This document shows positions 1 to 8,077 of a DNA stretch of 21,123 nt, in pieces (the first letter of the stretch is position 1; every line of letters starts with the position of its first letter). The notes beneath the pieces are model-generated. The model saw nothing but the letters and a program-made list of their open reading frames with translations, did not search any database and was not told the DNA's origin. Source of the DNA: CAYUJH01 sp964394585 (GTDB taxonomy: Bacteria > Bacteroidota > Bacteroidia > Cytophagales > Flammeovirgaceae); NCBI GenBank assembly GCA_964394585.1, contig CAYMYI010000071.1, positions 1 through 21,123 of the forward strand, written 5' to 3'. The position numbers and the translations under genes were made by a program.

Positions 1-3000
1 TAGAATTAATGGATTCGCTCCAGAAATGGTAAATGCATTGGCTGCACCCTCTACAATATTGCCGTGTACATTCAACGCATTAGCAAGTTGCAAATCCACC
101 CCTGCTGTACCACCCCAAGTGAGGTTACCAATGTCAATCCCTCCAATATCTACGATGGCGGTTAAGCCACCCGCAATCCCTGCATCAAAAATAACATTTT
201 CGTCAGTAGCATCTGGGTAGCAACCTGCCGGTGCACCTACCGAACTAATGAGCGACCAGTTATCCGTAGTTGTCCAATTATCGTCAGCTCCACCACCAGT
301 CCAATAGAAGGTTCTACTGCCTGCTGCAGCGTCGGGCGTAATATTATTGATATTATTATTACCAAAGTTAGAATTGATGGTAATAAAACCACCTTGACTA
401 TCAATGTTTTGAATATCTACAAAATTCAGGGTTTGTGGAGCGGTAAGGATGATAACGGCATATGCCGCGCTTCCTTGAATAACCACACTGTTGTTACAGT
501 CTCCCCCGTTAAGCGCAAATGAACCTATATTAAACGTATCTCCACTATTAAAGATTAGTTGATCTGCCAAAGCTCCATTTGCAATTACACCAAAAGTCGC
601 ATTTCCGGTAATCGTATGTGCTACGCCACTGCTGAAGGTAACTGTGCCAGGATTGTTCATTTGTCCCGCTCCAATTTCTGTCCAATTTCCTTGTACGTCA
701 ATAGGGTCATTCGTGGCATCGAACGTTACTCCATTAATTGTAATATCACCGTCCACATCTAATTGAGTTGCCGTAGCATCTAACGTTTTAGTGCCCCCCC
801 CGCTAAGAATCAAATCGTTATAGGTTTCATCGAGAATGGTCTGAGCACCAGCACCACTGTAATCTACCGTGCCGGCTAGAAAGTCGAAATTTCCTCCTGT
901 TGTTACAGCTCCCTGTATATCTAATTCAAATGTTCCAATATCAAAGGTTACCCCTGCAGTTCCATTATTCAACGTCCCTGTAACTGTAGCGTTATTGGTA
1001 AGCGTCTTAATCCCACTTGTTGCCAATGTTAAATTCTGATAGGTAGTGGGAATTACATCTTGGTTTCCCGCTGCATCGTATATCACCGTACCTGACGTAA
1101 AGTCTGTTCCCCCACCGGTAGTTACACTTCCAGTGAGAGTTAATGTATTTCCATTCAATACTAAAGTTACATCGGTATCCGAGTTATTCAAGTTGCCACC
1201 TGCAATAATGCTGGTTGGTCCTACAATAGTTTTATTGGTGGCGACTGTAGAACTTAACTGTAAGTTTTGGTAATCTCCCGGGATGATATTTTGGTTGATA
1301 TCACCATTATAAATTACGGTGCCGCTAGTAAAATTACTTGTGCCTGTTGCCGTAATTCCCCCACTCAATTCTAAGGTGTTTCCATTTAAGGTGAACGTAT
1401 TTCCCCCATCATTAAAAGCACCATTCACATCAATTGTATTGGCAGTACCATCACCTTGTGTGCCTGCCGCATTAGACAGTGTGAGGTTATTATACACTAC
1501 AGGAGCTACATTTTGGAGAGCTACCCCATCATAAATAAATGTACCCCCATTATCTGAGAAATTGCCGGCTGTCGCAATGGTGAAAGCACCAGATACATTA
1601 GTATCATTGGCACTTGCCTGAAAGCTACCTGAAGCCCCGTTCACTGTTACATTGTTTAAATCTAAATTACCTGCTCCTCCATTAAACGTACCTCCATCAG
1701 CAACTGTCAAGGTTCCTGTGGCAATATCAATTGCTCCTGCACCACCGGTTACAGTACCCGTTGCCCCAACACTCATTCCTTGAGGAGCAGCGGCCGTTAC
1801 TACAATATCACCTGCCCCACCCGTCAAAGTTCCATTCACAGTGGCTGTTCCTGTAGTAAAATCGCCTGTTCCTGTAGACATATCAAGGATACCCGATATA
1901 TCCGAAGCATTTGTAACTGACAAATCAAAATTCCCATTAGCCAGCGTAGTTGCAGCCCCTACTACTAAATCACTATTGACCGTAGTAGCGCCTATCATGG
2001 TTTTTATACCTGTTCCGGCAGTAGTAAGTTGATCGTAAGTAGTGCTAATAATATTTTGGTTAGCTGAGGCCCCTGTTCCTCCATAAATCACTTCTGAACC
2101 AGCACCATTGAACACGAATGTTCCAAAGCCTGGTGTAATTCCTCCATTAAGTGCCAAAGTAGACGCATTAATATCAACGGTTGTTAAACCACTTACAACA
2201 AAATCTCCATTAACAGTAATATCTTCATTAGTAGAAACATCTGCCTCTATCGTCAGATCGTCAAAAGTAAAAGGCGCTCCCAAATCTTGGCCTCCACCTC
2301 CATCAAGAATTACAGTTCCTTCTGTAAATGCGTTTTCCATGTTGGCAAATGGGAAATTACCTGTGCTTCCTACTTCAAGAATAGAAGTAGCATCGGTAAA
2401 AGTAAACCTTGGGGGTGCTGCCGCCGCAAAATTAATAGCGTTAGTTTGTAAATCTAATGTAGTATTAGAATTAATGGTAACAGTACCACCAACACCAATA
2501 TTGCCTGTTAACTGCTTAGGATTAGCAGCCCCTCCATTCGTTAAGACTAGATTATTGAAAATAGTAGCATTTGGCACATCCTGCGCTATTGTACCATCAA
2601 ATTCTATAACACCTTGCCCAAACGTTGGATTTACAGTAGCGATTGCGTTAAAATTATTAGCTCCAGATGTTCTAAGAGTAGAAGTAGCCGTATTAAAAAT
2701 TACAGTACTTGGACCACTAGGAGTAACAATATTATCATTAATATCTAAAGTAGTATTTGTGAAAATTGTAAGATTACCTCCAACTGATACAGCTCCAGCA
2801 CCAGCTGCAAATGATTTTATACCACCATCTTCCACATTAAGGTTTTGATAACCTGTACCATCTACTTGTACAGGGATATCGTAGGTACCTCCACCAATGT
2901 AAGAAACAAACGTTCCAGCTGATCCCATATAAGCTGAAAAATCTCCGAGATTATCCCAATTCACACCTAAGTTTCCCCCATTAATTTCAAGGCGTGTACC

Positions 3001-3678
3001 TCCAGCCCCTGTAACTGCTCCTAAGTTAGAGGCCGCATTGATGTTTGTGAGCCGCAAGCGACCGGAAGCTATATTGGTTGTAGTCGCTGTAATTTGTGTA
3101 CCTCCAGCCGTAGAGTTTACATTATTCTTATCTATGACCAAGGCATTAAAGGTTGTTACGCCACTTATATTGGAATTACCTGTTCCACCTGTAAAGGTTA
3201 CTGTTCCACCATTTGCATTAAAAGTACCCGTATTAGCAAAATCACCTTCAACACTCAAATTCGCAGAGGTTGAGGTGAACATGCCTCCGTTTAGTGTAAA
3301 GTTTCCATCGCCTCCAATAGTGATATCTGAATCCCCTCCATTAAAGGTTCCTCCATTTTGAACAAAACCGATAGGATCTGATAACTGAATAGACTGCCCT
3401 GCAAGTTGAGTTATCACTCCTGTATAGGTACCTGCTATAGTGATTGAACCTATATTAACAGGTACATTAATATCCAGGTCAACTGCCCCATCTATGGTAA
3501 CATTATCTCCAGCTCCGGGTACACCAGCAGGTGTCCAGTTTCCAGGGGTATCCCAGTTATTATCTACTGCTCCTGTCCATGTTTGTCCCAAAACAGTACC
3601 GCTTGCTCCAAAAAGCAGAATTCCAAAAAGCAAAATGATAGTGCGTAGTGTGCGCTTGTTCAATGTAGAAGTATTCAT
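1..3678 (-). CDS. Giant secreted beta-strand-repeat surface protein, partial (C-terminus outside the window)
   Basis: The minus frame starting at the ATG at 3676-3678 stays open for 1226 codons to the window edge, so the C-terminus is missing. Residues 1-32 form a signal peptide: basic residues, then a hydrophobic core (IILLFGILLFGASG), then a likely cut near VLGQ. A short W-T-G...NW...P..D.V.I module follows at about 33-65. A similar WTGGG..DNW...D.NVIF module recurs at about 1122-1165. Between them lie at least nine degenerate units, each with a [Y/F]-x-[N/D/Q/A]-L motif followed by strand-forming, Gly/Asn/Thr-rich sequence. This composition suggests a long beta-solenoid or Ig-like adhesin exported to the cell surface. 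In Bacteroidota such proteins usually use the type IX secretion system, but its C-terminal sorting domain would lie beyond the edge, so that route is inference. No catalytic motif was seen. Binding target and function are unknown. Confidence 0.
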   Translation of the reverse strand, partial: MNTSTLNKRTLRTIILLFGILLFGASGTVLGQTWTGAVDNNWDTPGNWTPAGVPGAGDNVTIDGAVDLDINVPVNIGSITIAGTYTGVITQLAGQSIQLSDPIGFVQNGGTFNGGDSDITIGGDGNFTLNGGMFTSTSANLSVEGDFANTGTFNANGGTVTFTGGTGNSNISGVTTFNALVIDKNNVNSTAGGTQITATTTNIASGRLRLTNINAASNLGAVTGAGGTRLEINGGNLGVNWDNLGDFSAYMGSAGTFVSYIGGGTYDIPVQVDGTGYQNLNVEDGGIKSFAAGAGAVSVGGNLTIFTNTTLDINDNIVTPSGPSTVIFNTATSTLRTSGANNFNAIATVNPTFGQGVIEFDGTIAQDVPNATIFNNLVLTNGGAANPKQLTGNIGVGGTVTINSNTTLDLQTNAINFAAAAPPRFTFTDATSILEVGSTGNFPFANMENAFTEGTVILDGGGGQDLGAPFTFDDLTIEADVSTNEDITVNGDFVVSGLTTVDINASTLALNGGITPGFGTFVFNGAGSEVIYGGTGASANQNIISTTYDQLTTAGTGIKTMIGATTVNSDLVVGAATTLANGNFDLSVTNASDISGILDMSTGTGDFTTGTATVNGTLTGGAGDIVVTAAAPQGMSVGATGTVTGGAGAIDIATGTLTVADGGTFNGGAGNLDLNNVTVNGASGSFQASANDTNVSGAFTIATAGNFSDNGGTFIYDGVALQNVAPVVYNNLTLSNAAGTQGDGTANTIDVNGAFNDGGNTFTLNGNTLELSGGITATGTSNFTSGTVIYNGDINQNIIPGDYQNLQLSSTVATNKTIVGPTSIIAGGNLNNSDTDVTLVLNGNTLTLTGSVTTGGGTDFTSGTVIYDAAGNQDVIPTTYQNLTLATSGIKTLTNNATVTGTLNNGTAGVTFDIGTFELDIQGAVTTGGNFDFLAGTVDYSGAGAQTILDETYNDLILSGGGTKTLDATATQLDVDGDITINGVTFDATNDPIDVQGNWTEIGAGQMNNPGTVTFSSGVAHTITGNATFGVIANGALADQLIFNSGDTFNIGSFALNGGDCNNSVVIQGSAAYAVIILTAPQTLNFVDIQNIDSQGGFITINSNFGNNNINNITPDAAAGSRTFYWTGGGADDNWTTTDNWSLISSVGAPAGCYPDATDENVIFDAGIAGGLTAIVDIGGIDIGNLTWGGTAGVDLQLANALNVHGNIVEGAANAFTISGANPLIL
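780..3160 (-). repeat. Degenerate tandem repeats, about 73-100 residues each, inside the giant surface protein
   Basis: Reading down the minus strand, the anchor motifs are TTFNALVI (about 3140), GYQNLNV (2845), IFNNLVL (2555), FTFDDLTI (2262), TYDQLTT (2030), VYNNLTL (1490), DYQNLQL (1270), TYQNLTL (1040) and TYNDLIL (815). The last four are spaced about 220-230 bp (73-76 residues), and the first four about 290-300 bp. A gap of about 540 bp between 2030 and 1490 holds shorter strands built on GG.G and TVNG/TGGAG patterns. Most units read roughly as: strand, 'GTV-Y-G---Q-(V/I)', anchor motif, 'G-KT-----T-V-G-L-N', strand. The copies have diverged, which suggests old duplication rather than recent expansion. 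Confidence 0.75.
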
Positions 3679-4164
3679 ATATCAGAATATTATTTTGAAT
3701 GCTTTATCAGTAAGATCGCTAAAGTTCATTTCAGAAGAACTGCTATTTCACAGTTTTGTACCAAAGTTTTATGTAACAAAATACCTACCAACCTTGAAGC
3801 CTCCTCTATTTCTTATTCGTCAGAGTGCCATAGGTTAGCTTCAGATTTAACGTTTTTACTTTGCAATCTCATACGAGATACGGCAAATTTCAACAAGTGT
3901 TGAGTTATCCACAAAATTATTCATAGGAAGTTTACAATTACGCCCATCTAATAACATAACACACAGGGCATTTCTTTTACTTTAAAGTGAGAAAAATACG
4001 CTCCACAATGTATGTATTCAGTAGTTACATTTCCATTAAACATGCATCCTCGCCTTAATTTTGATAGGAACGCTGTCATTCTATTATTTCAGAGTTAGGC
4101 TTACTTTAGTAGCTAGTAAATTTTACTTACTTTGCGCTATTTATCACTAAAATCATTGCATTAT
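3679..4164. other. Divergent intergenic region between the surface-protein gene and fabI
   Basis: These 486 bp contain no convincing gene. They hold the fabI promoter candidate (4127-4134), a perfect match to the DnaA-box consensus TTATCCACA (3905-3913), and a small inverted repeat ATCTC-4 nt-GAGAT at 3866-3879 flanked by TTGC and GCAA. A second element resembling the fabI one, TTACTTTG, sits at 3856-3863 on the plus strand, with no gene close behind it. For the minus-strand surface gene, the best -7 candidate is AAACTTTG (reverse complement of 3762-3769, one mismatch to TAnnTTTG), which would give a leader of about 80 nt. That assignment is weak. Confidence 0.6.
4127..4134 (+). promoter_or_regulatory. 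Candidate -7 promoter element for fabI
   Basis: TTACTTTG matches the Bacteroidota -7 consensus TAnnTTTG with one mismatch. Transcription would begin near 4140, about 25 nt before the ATG at 4165. No clear -33 TTTG was found at the usual distance. The element includes the TTG at 4132-4134, which argues against using that TTG as the start codon. Confidence 0.4.
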
Positions 4165-4980
4165 ATGGCATATAATCTATTAAAAGGGAAGCGTGGTATT
4201 ATTACTGGCGCACTTGATGAAAATTCAATTGCTTGGCAAACGGCTCTTAAAGCTAAAGAAGAAGGCGCTGAGTTCATTTTAAGCAATGCTCCTGTAGCCC
4301 TTCGAATGGGTAAAATTCAAGAGCTTGCAAGCGAATGTAATACTATTGTTGTTGGCGCAGACGCCACATCGTTAGAAGATATTGAGCGCTTATACCAGGA
4401 AGCTACTCAACACCTTGGCGGAAAGATTGATTTTATATTGCATTCCATCGGTATGAGTCCTAATGTGCGTAAAAAAAAGGACTATGGCGATTTAAACTAT
4501 GATTGGTTTCAAAAAACATTGGATATATCTGCTCTATCATTCCATAAGATGATGCAAGTAGCTGAAAAGATGGATATTCTAAATGAGTGGGGTTCTGTTG
4601 TTGCCCTTTCCTACATCGCTGCCCAAAGAACTTACCCCGATTACAGCGATATGGCACAAGCTAAAGCTGTTTTAGAATCGATTGCTCGTAGTTACGGACA
4701 ACGACTCGGAGAACTCAAAAAAGTGAGAGTCAATACAATCTCCCAATCGCCCACCCCTACTACTGCCGGTACAGGAATCGAAGGGTTTAATGTGTTCTTA
4801 GAATATGCCGAAATGTTATCGCCGCTCGGTAATGCCACTGCAGAAGAATGTGCCCAATACATTATTACGCTATTTTCAGATCTTACAAGAAAAGTAACTA
4901 TGCAAAACTTAATGCATGATGGCGGATTCTCAAGCAATGGAATATCACAGTCGCTAATTGACAAACTAGAGCAGAAATAA
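4165..4980 (+). CDS. fabI: Enoyl-[acyl-carrier-protein] reductase (NADH), FabI type
   Basis: FabI performs the last reduction of each fatty-acid elongation cycle (trans-2-enoyl-ACP to acyl-ACP) in the cytoplasm. The 271-residue product is close to the usual length of about 260. It shows the atypical short-chain dehydrogenase fold: an N-terminal nucleotide-binding segment at 7-21 (KGKRGIITGALDENSIA), the HSIG motif at 93-96, and the FabI catalytic pattern with Tyr150, Tyr160 and Lys167 (Y-x6-K in PDYSDMAQAK). The ATG at 4165 is preferred over the in-frame TTG at 4132, because that TTG lies inside the likely promoter and the encoded start MAYNLLKGKR matches the family N-terminus. The C-terminal GGFSSNGIS is also typical. 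The gene stands alone, converges on the respiratory operon and shares a terminator with it. An A8 tract at about 4471-4478 encodes Lys residues and leaves the frame intact. Confidence 0.95.
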   Translation: MAYNLLKGKRGIITGALDENSIAWQTALKAKEEGAEFILSNAPVALRMGKIQELASECNTIVVGADATSLEDIERLYQEATQHLGGKIDFILHSIGMSPNVRKKKDYGDLNYDWFQKTLDISALSFHKMMQVAEKMDILNEWGSVVALSYIAAQRTYPDYSDMAQAKAVLESIARSYGQRLGELKKVRVNTISQSPTPTTAGTGIEGFNVFLEYAEMLSPLGNATAEECAQYIITLFSDLTRKVTMQNLMHDGGFSSNGISQSLIDKLEQK

Positions 4981-5029
4981 AAAAGCAGATAGCATATCTA
5001 AAATGAAATGCTGTCCTTCTGTAAAGTGC

Positions 5030-5062
5030 AAAACCTGATAGAAATTACTTCTACCAGGTTTT
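5030..5062. terminator. Two-way hairpin terminator between fabI and ctaD
   Basis: AAAACCTG at 5030-5037 pairs perfectly with CAGGTTTT at 5055-5062. An inner stem TAGAA/TTCTA extends it after one mismatched pair, leaving a 5-nt ATTAC loop. The A-run on one side and T-run on the other allow termination in both directions, serving the convergent fabI and actA-ctaD transcripts. Confidence 0.75.
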
Positions 5063-5094
5063 ACATACTCTAAATACTAACTATCTTTTCAGGT

Positions 5095-6933
5095 TTAAGC
5101 CTCTTTCTCAACAAGTCGTTTTTCGCCCGGTAGGTTCGAAGACTGTGTTTCATTAAAAGGCACTGTTTGAGGTATAAAATCATCTTCAGCACCAGGCTTG
5201 CTGTAATCATAAGGCCAACGATATACCGTAGGAATTGCCCCCGGCCAATTGCCGTGCCCCGGATTTCTTGGTGTAGTCCACTCCAATGTATTAGATTTCC
5301 AAGGATTCAATGGTGCAATTTTGCCTTTGTACATGCTGTAGAAGAAATTAAAGACAAATATAAATTGAGCAAATACTGTAATGATTGCTGCGATACTGAT
5401 TAACATATTCAAATCAGTGAACGTACTGAACGCATCAAAATTGGTGAAAGAATAGTACCTTCTAGGGAAACCGGCAATACCTACGTAATGCATTGGGAAA
5501 AACACTAAATAAGCTCCTACGAAGGTCATCCAAAAGTGTATATAACCCAATTTGTCGTTCATCATTCTTCCGAACATTTTAGGGAACCAATGATACACAC
5601 CCGCCATCATTCCGAAGAAAGAAGCGCTACCCATCACCAAGTGGAAGTGAGCAACTACAAAATACGTATCATGCAGCTGTATATCTAAGGCTGAATTTCC
5701 TAAAATTATACCTGTTAATCCGCCAGATATGAATAAAGAAACCAATCCGATAGAAAACAACATGGCAGGGGTAAATACAATATTACCCTTCCAAAGCGTG
5801 GCAATATAATTAAATGCCTTAACCGCTGAAGGTACTGCAATGATTAAAGTTAAGAACATGAATACAGAACCTAAGAACGGGTTCATTCCTGACACAAACA
5901 TATGGTGTGCCCAAACTATAAATGATAATACCGCAATACCTAAAAGAGAACCTACCATAGCTCTGTAACCAAAAATTGGCTTACGTGAGTTTGTAGCAAT
6001 GATTTCAGAGGTGATACCAAGAGCCGGCAGTAAAACAATGTATACCTCAGGGTGTCCTAAAAACCAAAATAAGTGCTGATACAATACAGGGCTACCACCT
6101 ACGTTAGGTAGAGCCTGTCCATCAATATATATCTCTGATAAATAGAAGCTTGTACCAAAACTTCTATCAAATACCAATAAAAGTGCTGCAGAAAACAAAA
6201 CAGGGAAAGATAACAATCCAATAATTGCCGTTATGAAAAATGCCCAGATTGTTAGAGGGAGTTTTGAGAAAGACATTCCCTCTGTTCTTAAATTGATAAC
6301 GGTAGCGATGTAGTTAATTCCTCCCAATAAACTAGAAACAATGAAAAGAGACATACTAACAAGCCAAAGCGTCATTCCTAAACCTGAACCAGGCATAGCC
6401 TTAGGTAGAGCACTTAATGGAGGATATACTACCCAACCACCCGATGCAGGGCCTGTTTCAATAAATAAAGAAACGAACATGACCACACTTGAAAGGAAGA
6501 AAAACCAATAAGAAAGCATGTTCATAAATCCTGATGCCATGTCTCTAGCACCAATTTGCAATGGAATCAAGAAATTACTGAATGTACCACTTAACCCAGC
6601 AGTCAATACAAAGAACACCATGATTGTACCATGCATTGTTACCGCTGCAAGGTAAAAGTTCTGATCAAGTTTTCCTGCTTCAGTAATCCATCCCCCTAAG
6701 ATAGGGCGTAAGAACTCCAACTTAGCTTCAGGAAACCCTAGTTGTAAACGGAAAATCAGCGATAACATACCACCCATAAATGCCCAAAACATTCCTGAAA
6801 TCAAGAATTGCTTGGCAATCATTTTATGGTCTGTGGTGAAAAGATACTTTGTAACAAAGTTTTCAGAGTGATGATCATCATGATGACCATCTTCGTGAGT
6901 GACATGCTTAATGTCAATATCTACTGTTGACAT
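5095..6933 (-). CDS. ctaD: Cytochrome c oxidase subunit I (aa3 type, family A1)
   Basis: This is the catalytic subunit of the terminal oxidase, reducing O2 to water while pumping protons across the inner membrane. The 612-residue product has about twelve membrane segments. Visible ligands are His101 (haem a, in TMHGT), His294 with Tyr298 in the GHPEVY motif (CuB and the His-Tyr cross-link), His343/His344 (CuB), and His429 (haem a3) plus His431 (haem a) in VAHFHLV. Asp131 in IGARDMA and Asn138 match the D-channel entrance, and Glu296 in HPEVY marks an A1-type haem-copper oxidase. A His/Asp-rich N-terminus (residues 9-23) precedes the first helix. It is the last gene of the act-cta operon, 33 bp after ctaC, and is followed by the shared terminator. 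Subunits III and IV are not downstream. Confidence 0.97.
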   Translation of the reverse strand: MSTVDIDIKHVTHEDGHHDDHHSENFVTKYLFTTDHKMIAKQFLISGMFWAFMGGMLSLIFRLQLGFPEAKLEFLRPILGGWITEAGKLDQNFYLAAVTMHGTIMVFFVLTAGLSGTFSNFLIPLQIGARDMASGFMNMLSYWFFFLSSVVMFVSLFIETGPASGGWVVYPPLSALPKAMPGSGLGMTLWLVSMSLFIVSSLLGGINYIATVINLRTEGMSFSKLPLTIWAFFITAIIGLLSFPVLFSAALLLVFDRSFGTSFYLSEIYIDGQALPNVGGSPVLYQHLFWFLGHPEVYIVLLPALGITSEIIATNSRKPIFGYRAMVGSLLGIAVLSFIVWAHHMFVSGMNPFLGSVFMFLTLIIAVPSAVKAFNYIATLWKGNIVFTPAMLFSIGLVSLFISGGLTGIILGNSALDIQLHDTYFVVAHFHLVMGSASFFGMMAGVYHWFPKMFGRMMNDKLGYIHFWMTFVGAYLVFFPMHYVGIAGFPRRYYSFTNFDAFSTFTDLNMLISIAAIITVFAQFIFVFNFFYSMYKGKIAPLNPWKSNTLEWTTPRNPGHGNWPGAIPTVYRWPYDYSKPGAEDDFIPQTVPFNETQSSNLPGEKRLVEKEA

Positions 6934-6966
6934 AATTCTTTATTTTTTTAGTGTAAAGGAGTTATT

Positions 6967-8004
6967 CTATTTATCGGTATTTACATTATAGGCAATATTC
7001 TGACTATTATAATGAATGCCTTTCGAAGCTAAATAGTCTTGATTTTTACTAGCCCATGATTCTTGCTCGCTATACCACTTTTCAAATTCTTCGGGTTCAT
7101 CCACCACCACGATGAATTTCATAGCAAAATGACCATTACCACAGACTTCTGTACAAGCTAATTCATAGTTGAATTCAGGATTACCTAGCTCTTGACGCAT
7201 CTCTTCAGTGGTTTTGGTTGGAGTAAACCAAAATTGTGTTGGCATCCCCGGTACAGCATCCATTTTAGCTCTAAAATGTGGCAAGAAAACACTATGTAAA
7301 ACATCTCGAGAACGAATATTTAAAAGTACCGGACGTCCTTTCGGAATATGAATTTCACGAGGCATAAAATCATCCATACTATTGGGATCCGTGAAATCAA
7401 CTCCCATTGAATTAGTTGCATCTATTTTTCTGAAATCATATACCCCTAACCTGCCGTCTTTCCCTGGATATCTAACTTGCCAGTTAAACTGCTTACCCAT
7501 AATTTCTAATTCAACTTTATCTTCAGGGGCGGGACCCGTAATATCTGTCCAAACTTTCCAGCCAGAAATTACCAATACCGTCATAACGACAGCGGGTATA
7601 ATCGTCCAAATTAATTCAAGTCGATCATTATGAGGGTAAAATTTAGCCTTCCGATGTTCGCCATACTGATATGTGAAAGGGAAGAAAAATAACAATACGT
7701 GCGTTACAAAAAAAGCGAAGAAAATGACACCCATAGTAATCCAAAATAACTTATCTGTTACTTTGCCATGCTCAGAAGCTGCTTCGGGGAGGAAATACTC
7801 TTGCGCTATTCCTGAATACCAAAAGATAGCACCGAAGCCCAAAATAAACATTAAGGGGAATAAAATTGCATTCACCTTGTTACTAGTGCTTACCCTAGCC
7901 CTATCACTACCCTTAGCAATACTTACCAATGTAATTACCCTATATACTAGGCCGAGAACAGCCACTAGTAATACCAAGCCTATAGATAATAATACAATAG
8001 TCAT
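6967..8004 (-). CDS. ctaC: Cytochrome c oxidase subunit II (CuA subunit) with four predicted membrane helices
   Basis: Subunit II accepts electrons from cytochrome c domains at its binuclear CuA centre and passes them to subunit I. The C-terminal cupredoxin domain carries the full CuA ligand set: His237 (DVLHSVFLPH), Cys284, Glu286, Cys288, His292 and Met295 in CTEVCGNGHFAM. Acidic and aromatic residues around WQVRYP (175-180) fit the family. Classical subunit II has two membrane helices. Here four are predicted, at about 3-28, 46-66, 85-112 and 129-150, so there is an N-terminal two-helix extension. There is no C-terminal haem c domain, so the electron donor must be a separate cytochrome, plausibly ActA or ActE from the same operon. 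The gene lies 73 bp after actF and 33 bp before ctaD. Confidence 0.95.
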   Translation of the reverse strand: MTIVLLSIGLVLLVAVLGLVYRVITLVSIAKGSDRARVSTSNKVNAILFPLMFILGFGAIFWYSGIAQEYFLPEAASEHGKVTDKLFWITMGVIFFAFFVTHVLLFFFPFTYQYGEHRKAKFYPHNDRLELIWTIIPAVVMTVLVISGWKVWTDITGPAPEDKVELEIMGKQFNWQVRYPGKDGRLGVYDFRKIDATNSMGVDFTDPNSMDDFMPREIHIPKGRPVLLNIRSRDVLHSVFLPHFRAKMDAVPGMPTQFWFTPTKTTEEMRQELGNPEFNYELACTEVCGNGHFAMKFIVVVDEPEEFEKWYSEQESWASKNQDYLASKGIHYNSQNIAYNVNTDK

Positions 8005-8077
8005 ATTTTTAAATTCTTGTTTGTTTATTGAGTGAACCTAGTGTGAAAAGAGAAGGTTTAAAAAAACATCCGAATAA

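Noticed and set aside
2108..2848. Open plus-strand frame of 246 codons, and several shorter ones, between 1 and 3838
   Set aside because: They lie opposite the continuous 1226-codon minus frame, have Pro/Val/Leu-biased composition typical of antisense reading of Gly/Asn/Thr repeats, and show no domain or signal.
780..3160. CRISPR array or DNA-level tandem repeat
   Set aside because: Repeats are protein-level and diverged, with variable spacing and no identical DNA units or spacers.
3866..3879. ATCTC/GAGAT inverted repeat as a defined operator
   Set aside because: A 5-bp stem in AT-rich DNA with no adjacent regulator gene is not enough evidence.
4132..4164. Longer fabI start at the in-frame TTG
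   Set aside because: The TTG is part of the likely -7 promoter element, and the 11 added residues match nothing in the family.
4471..4478. A8 tract in fabI as a frameshift or phase-variation site
   Set aside because: The frame is intact and encodes Lys residues in a conserved position. fabI is a core fatty-acid synthesis gene, so phase switching is unlikely.
8005..8077. Internal terminator between actF and ctaC
   Set aside because: Only a 5-bp stem (AACCT/AGGTT) with a 14-nt loop and no T-run in the right place. Read-through is expected.
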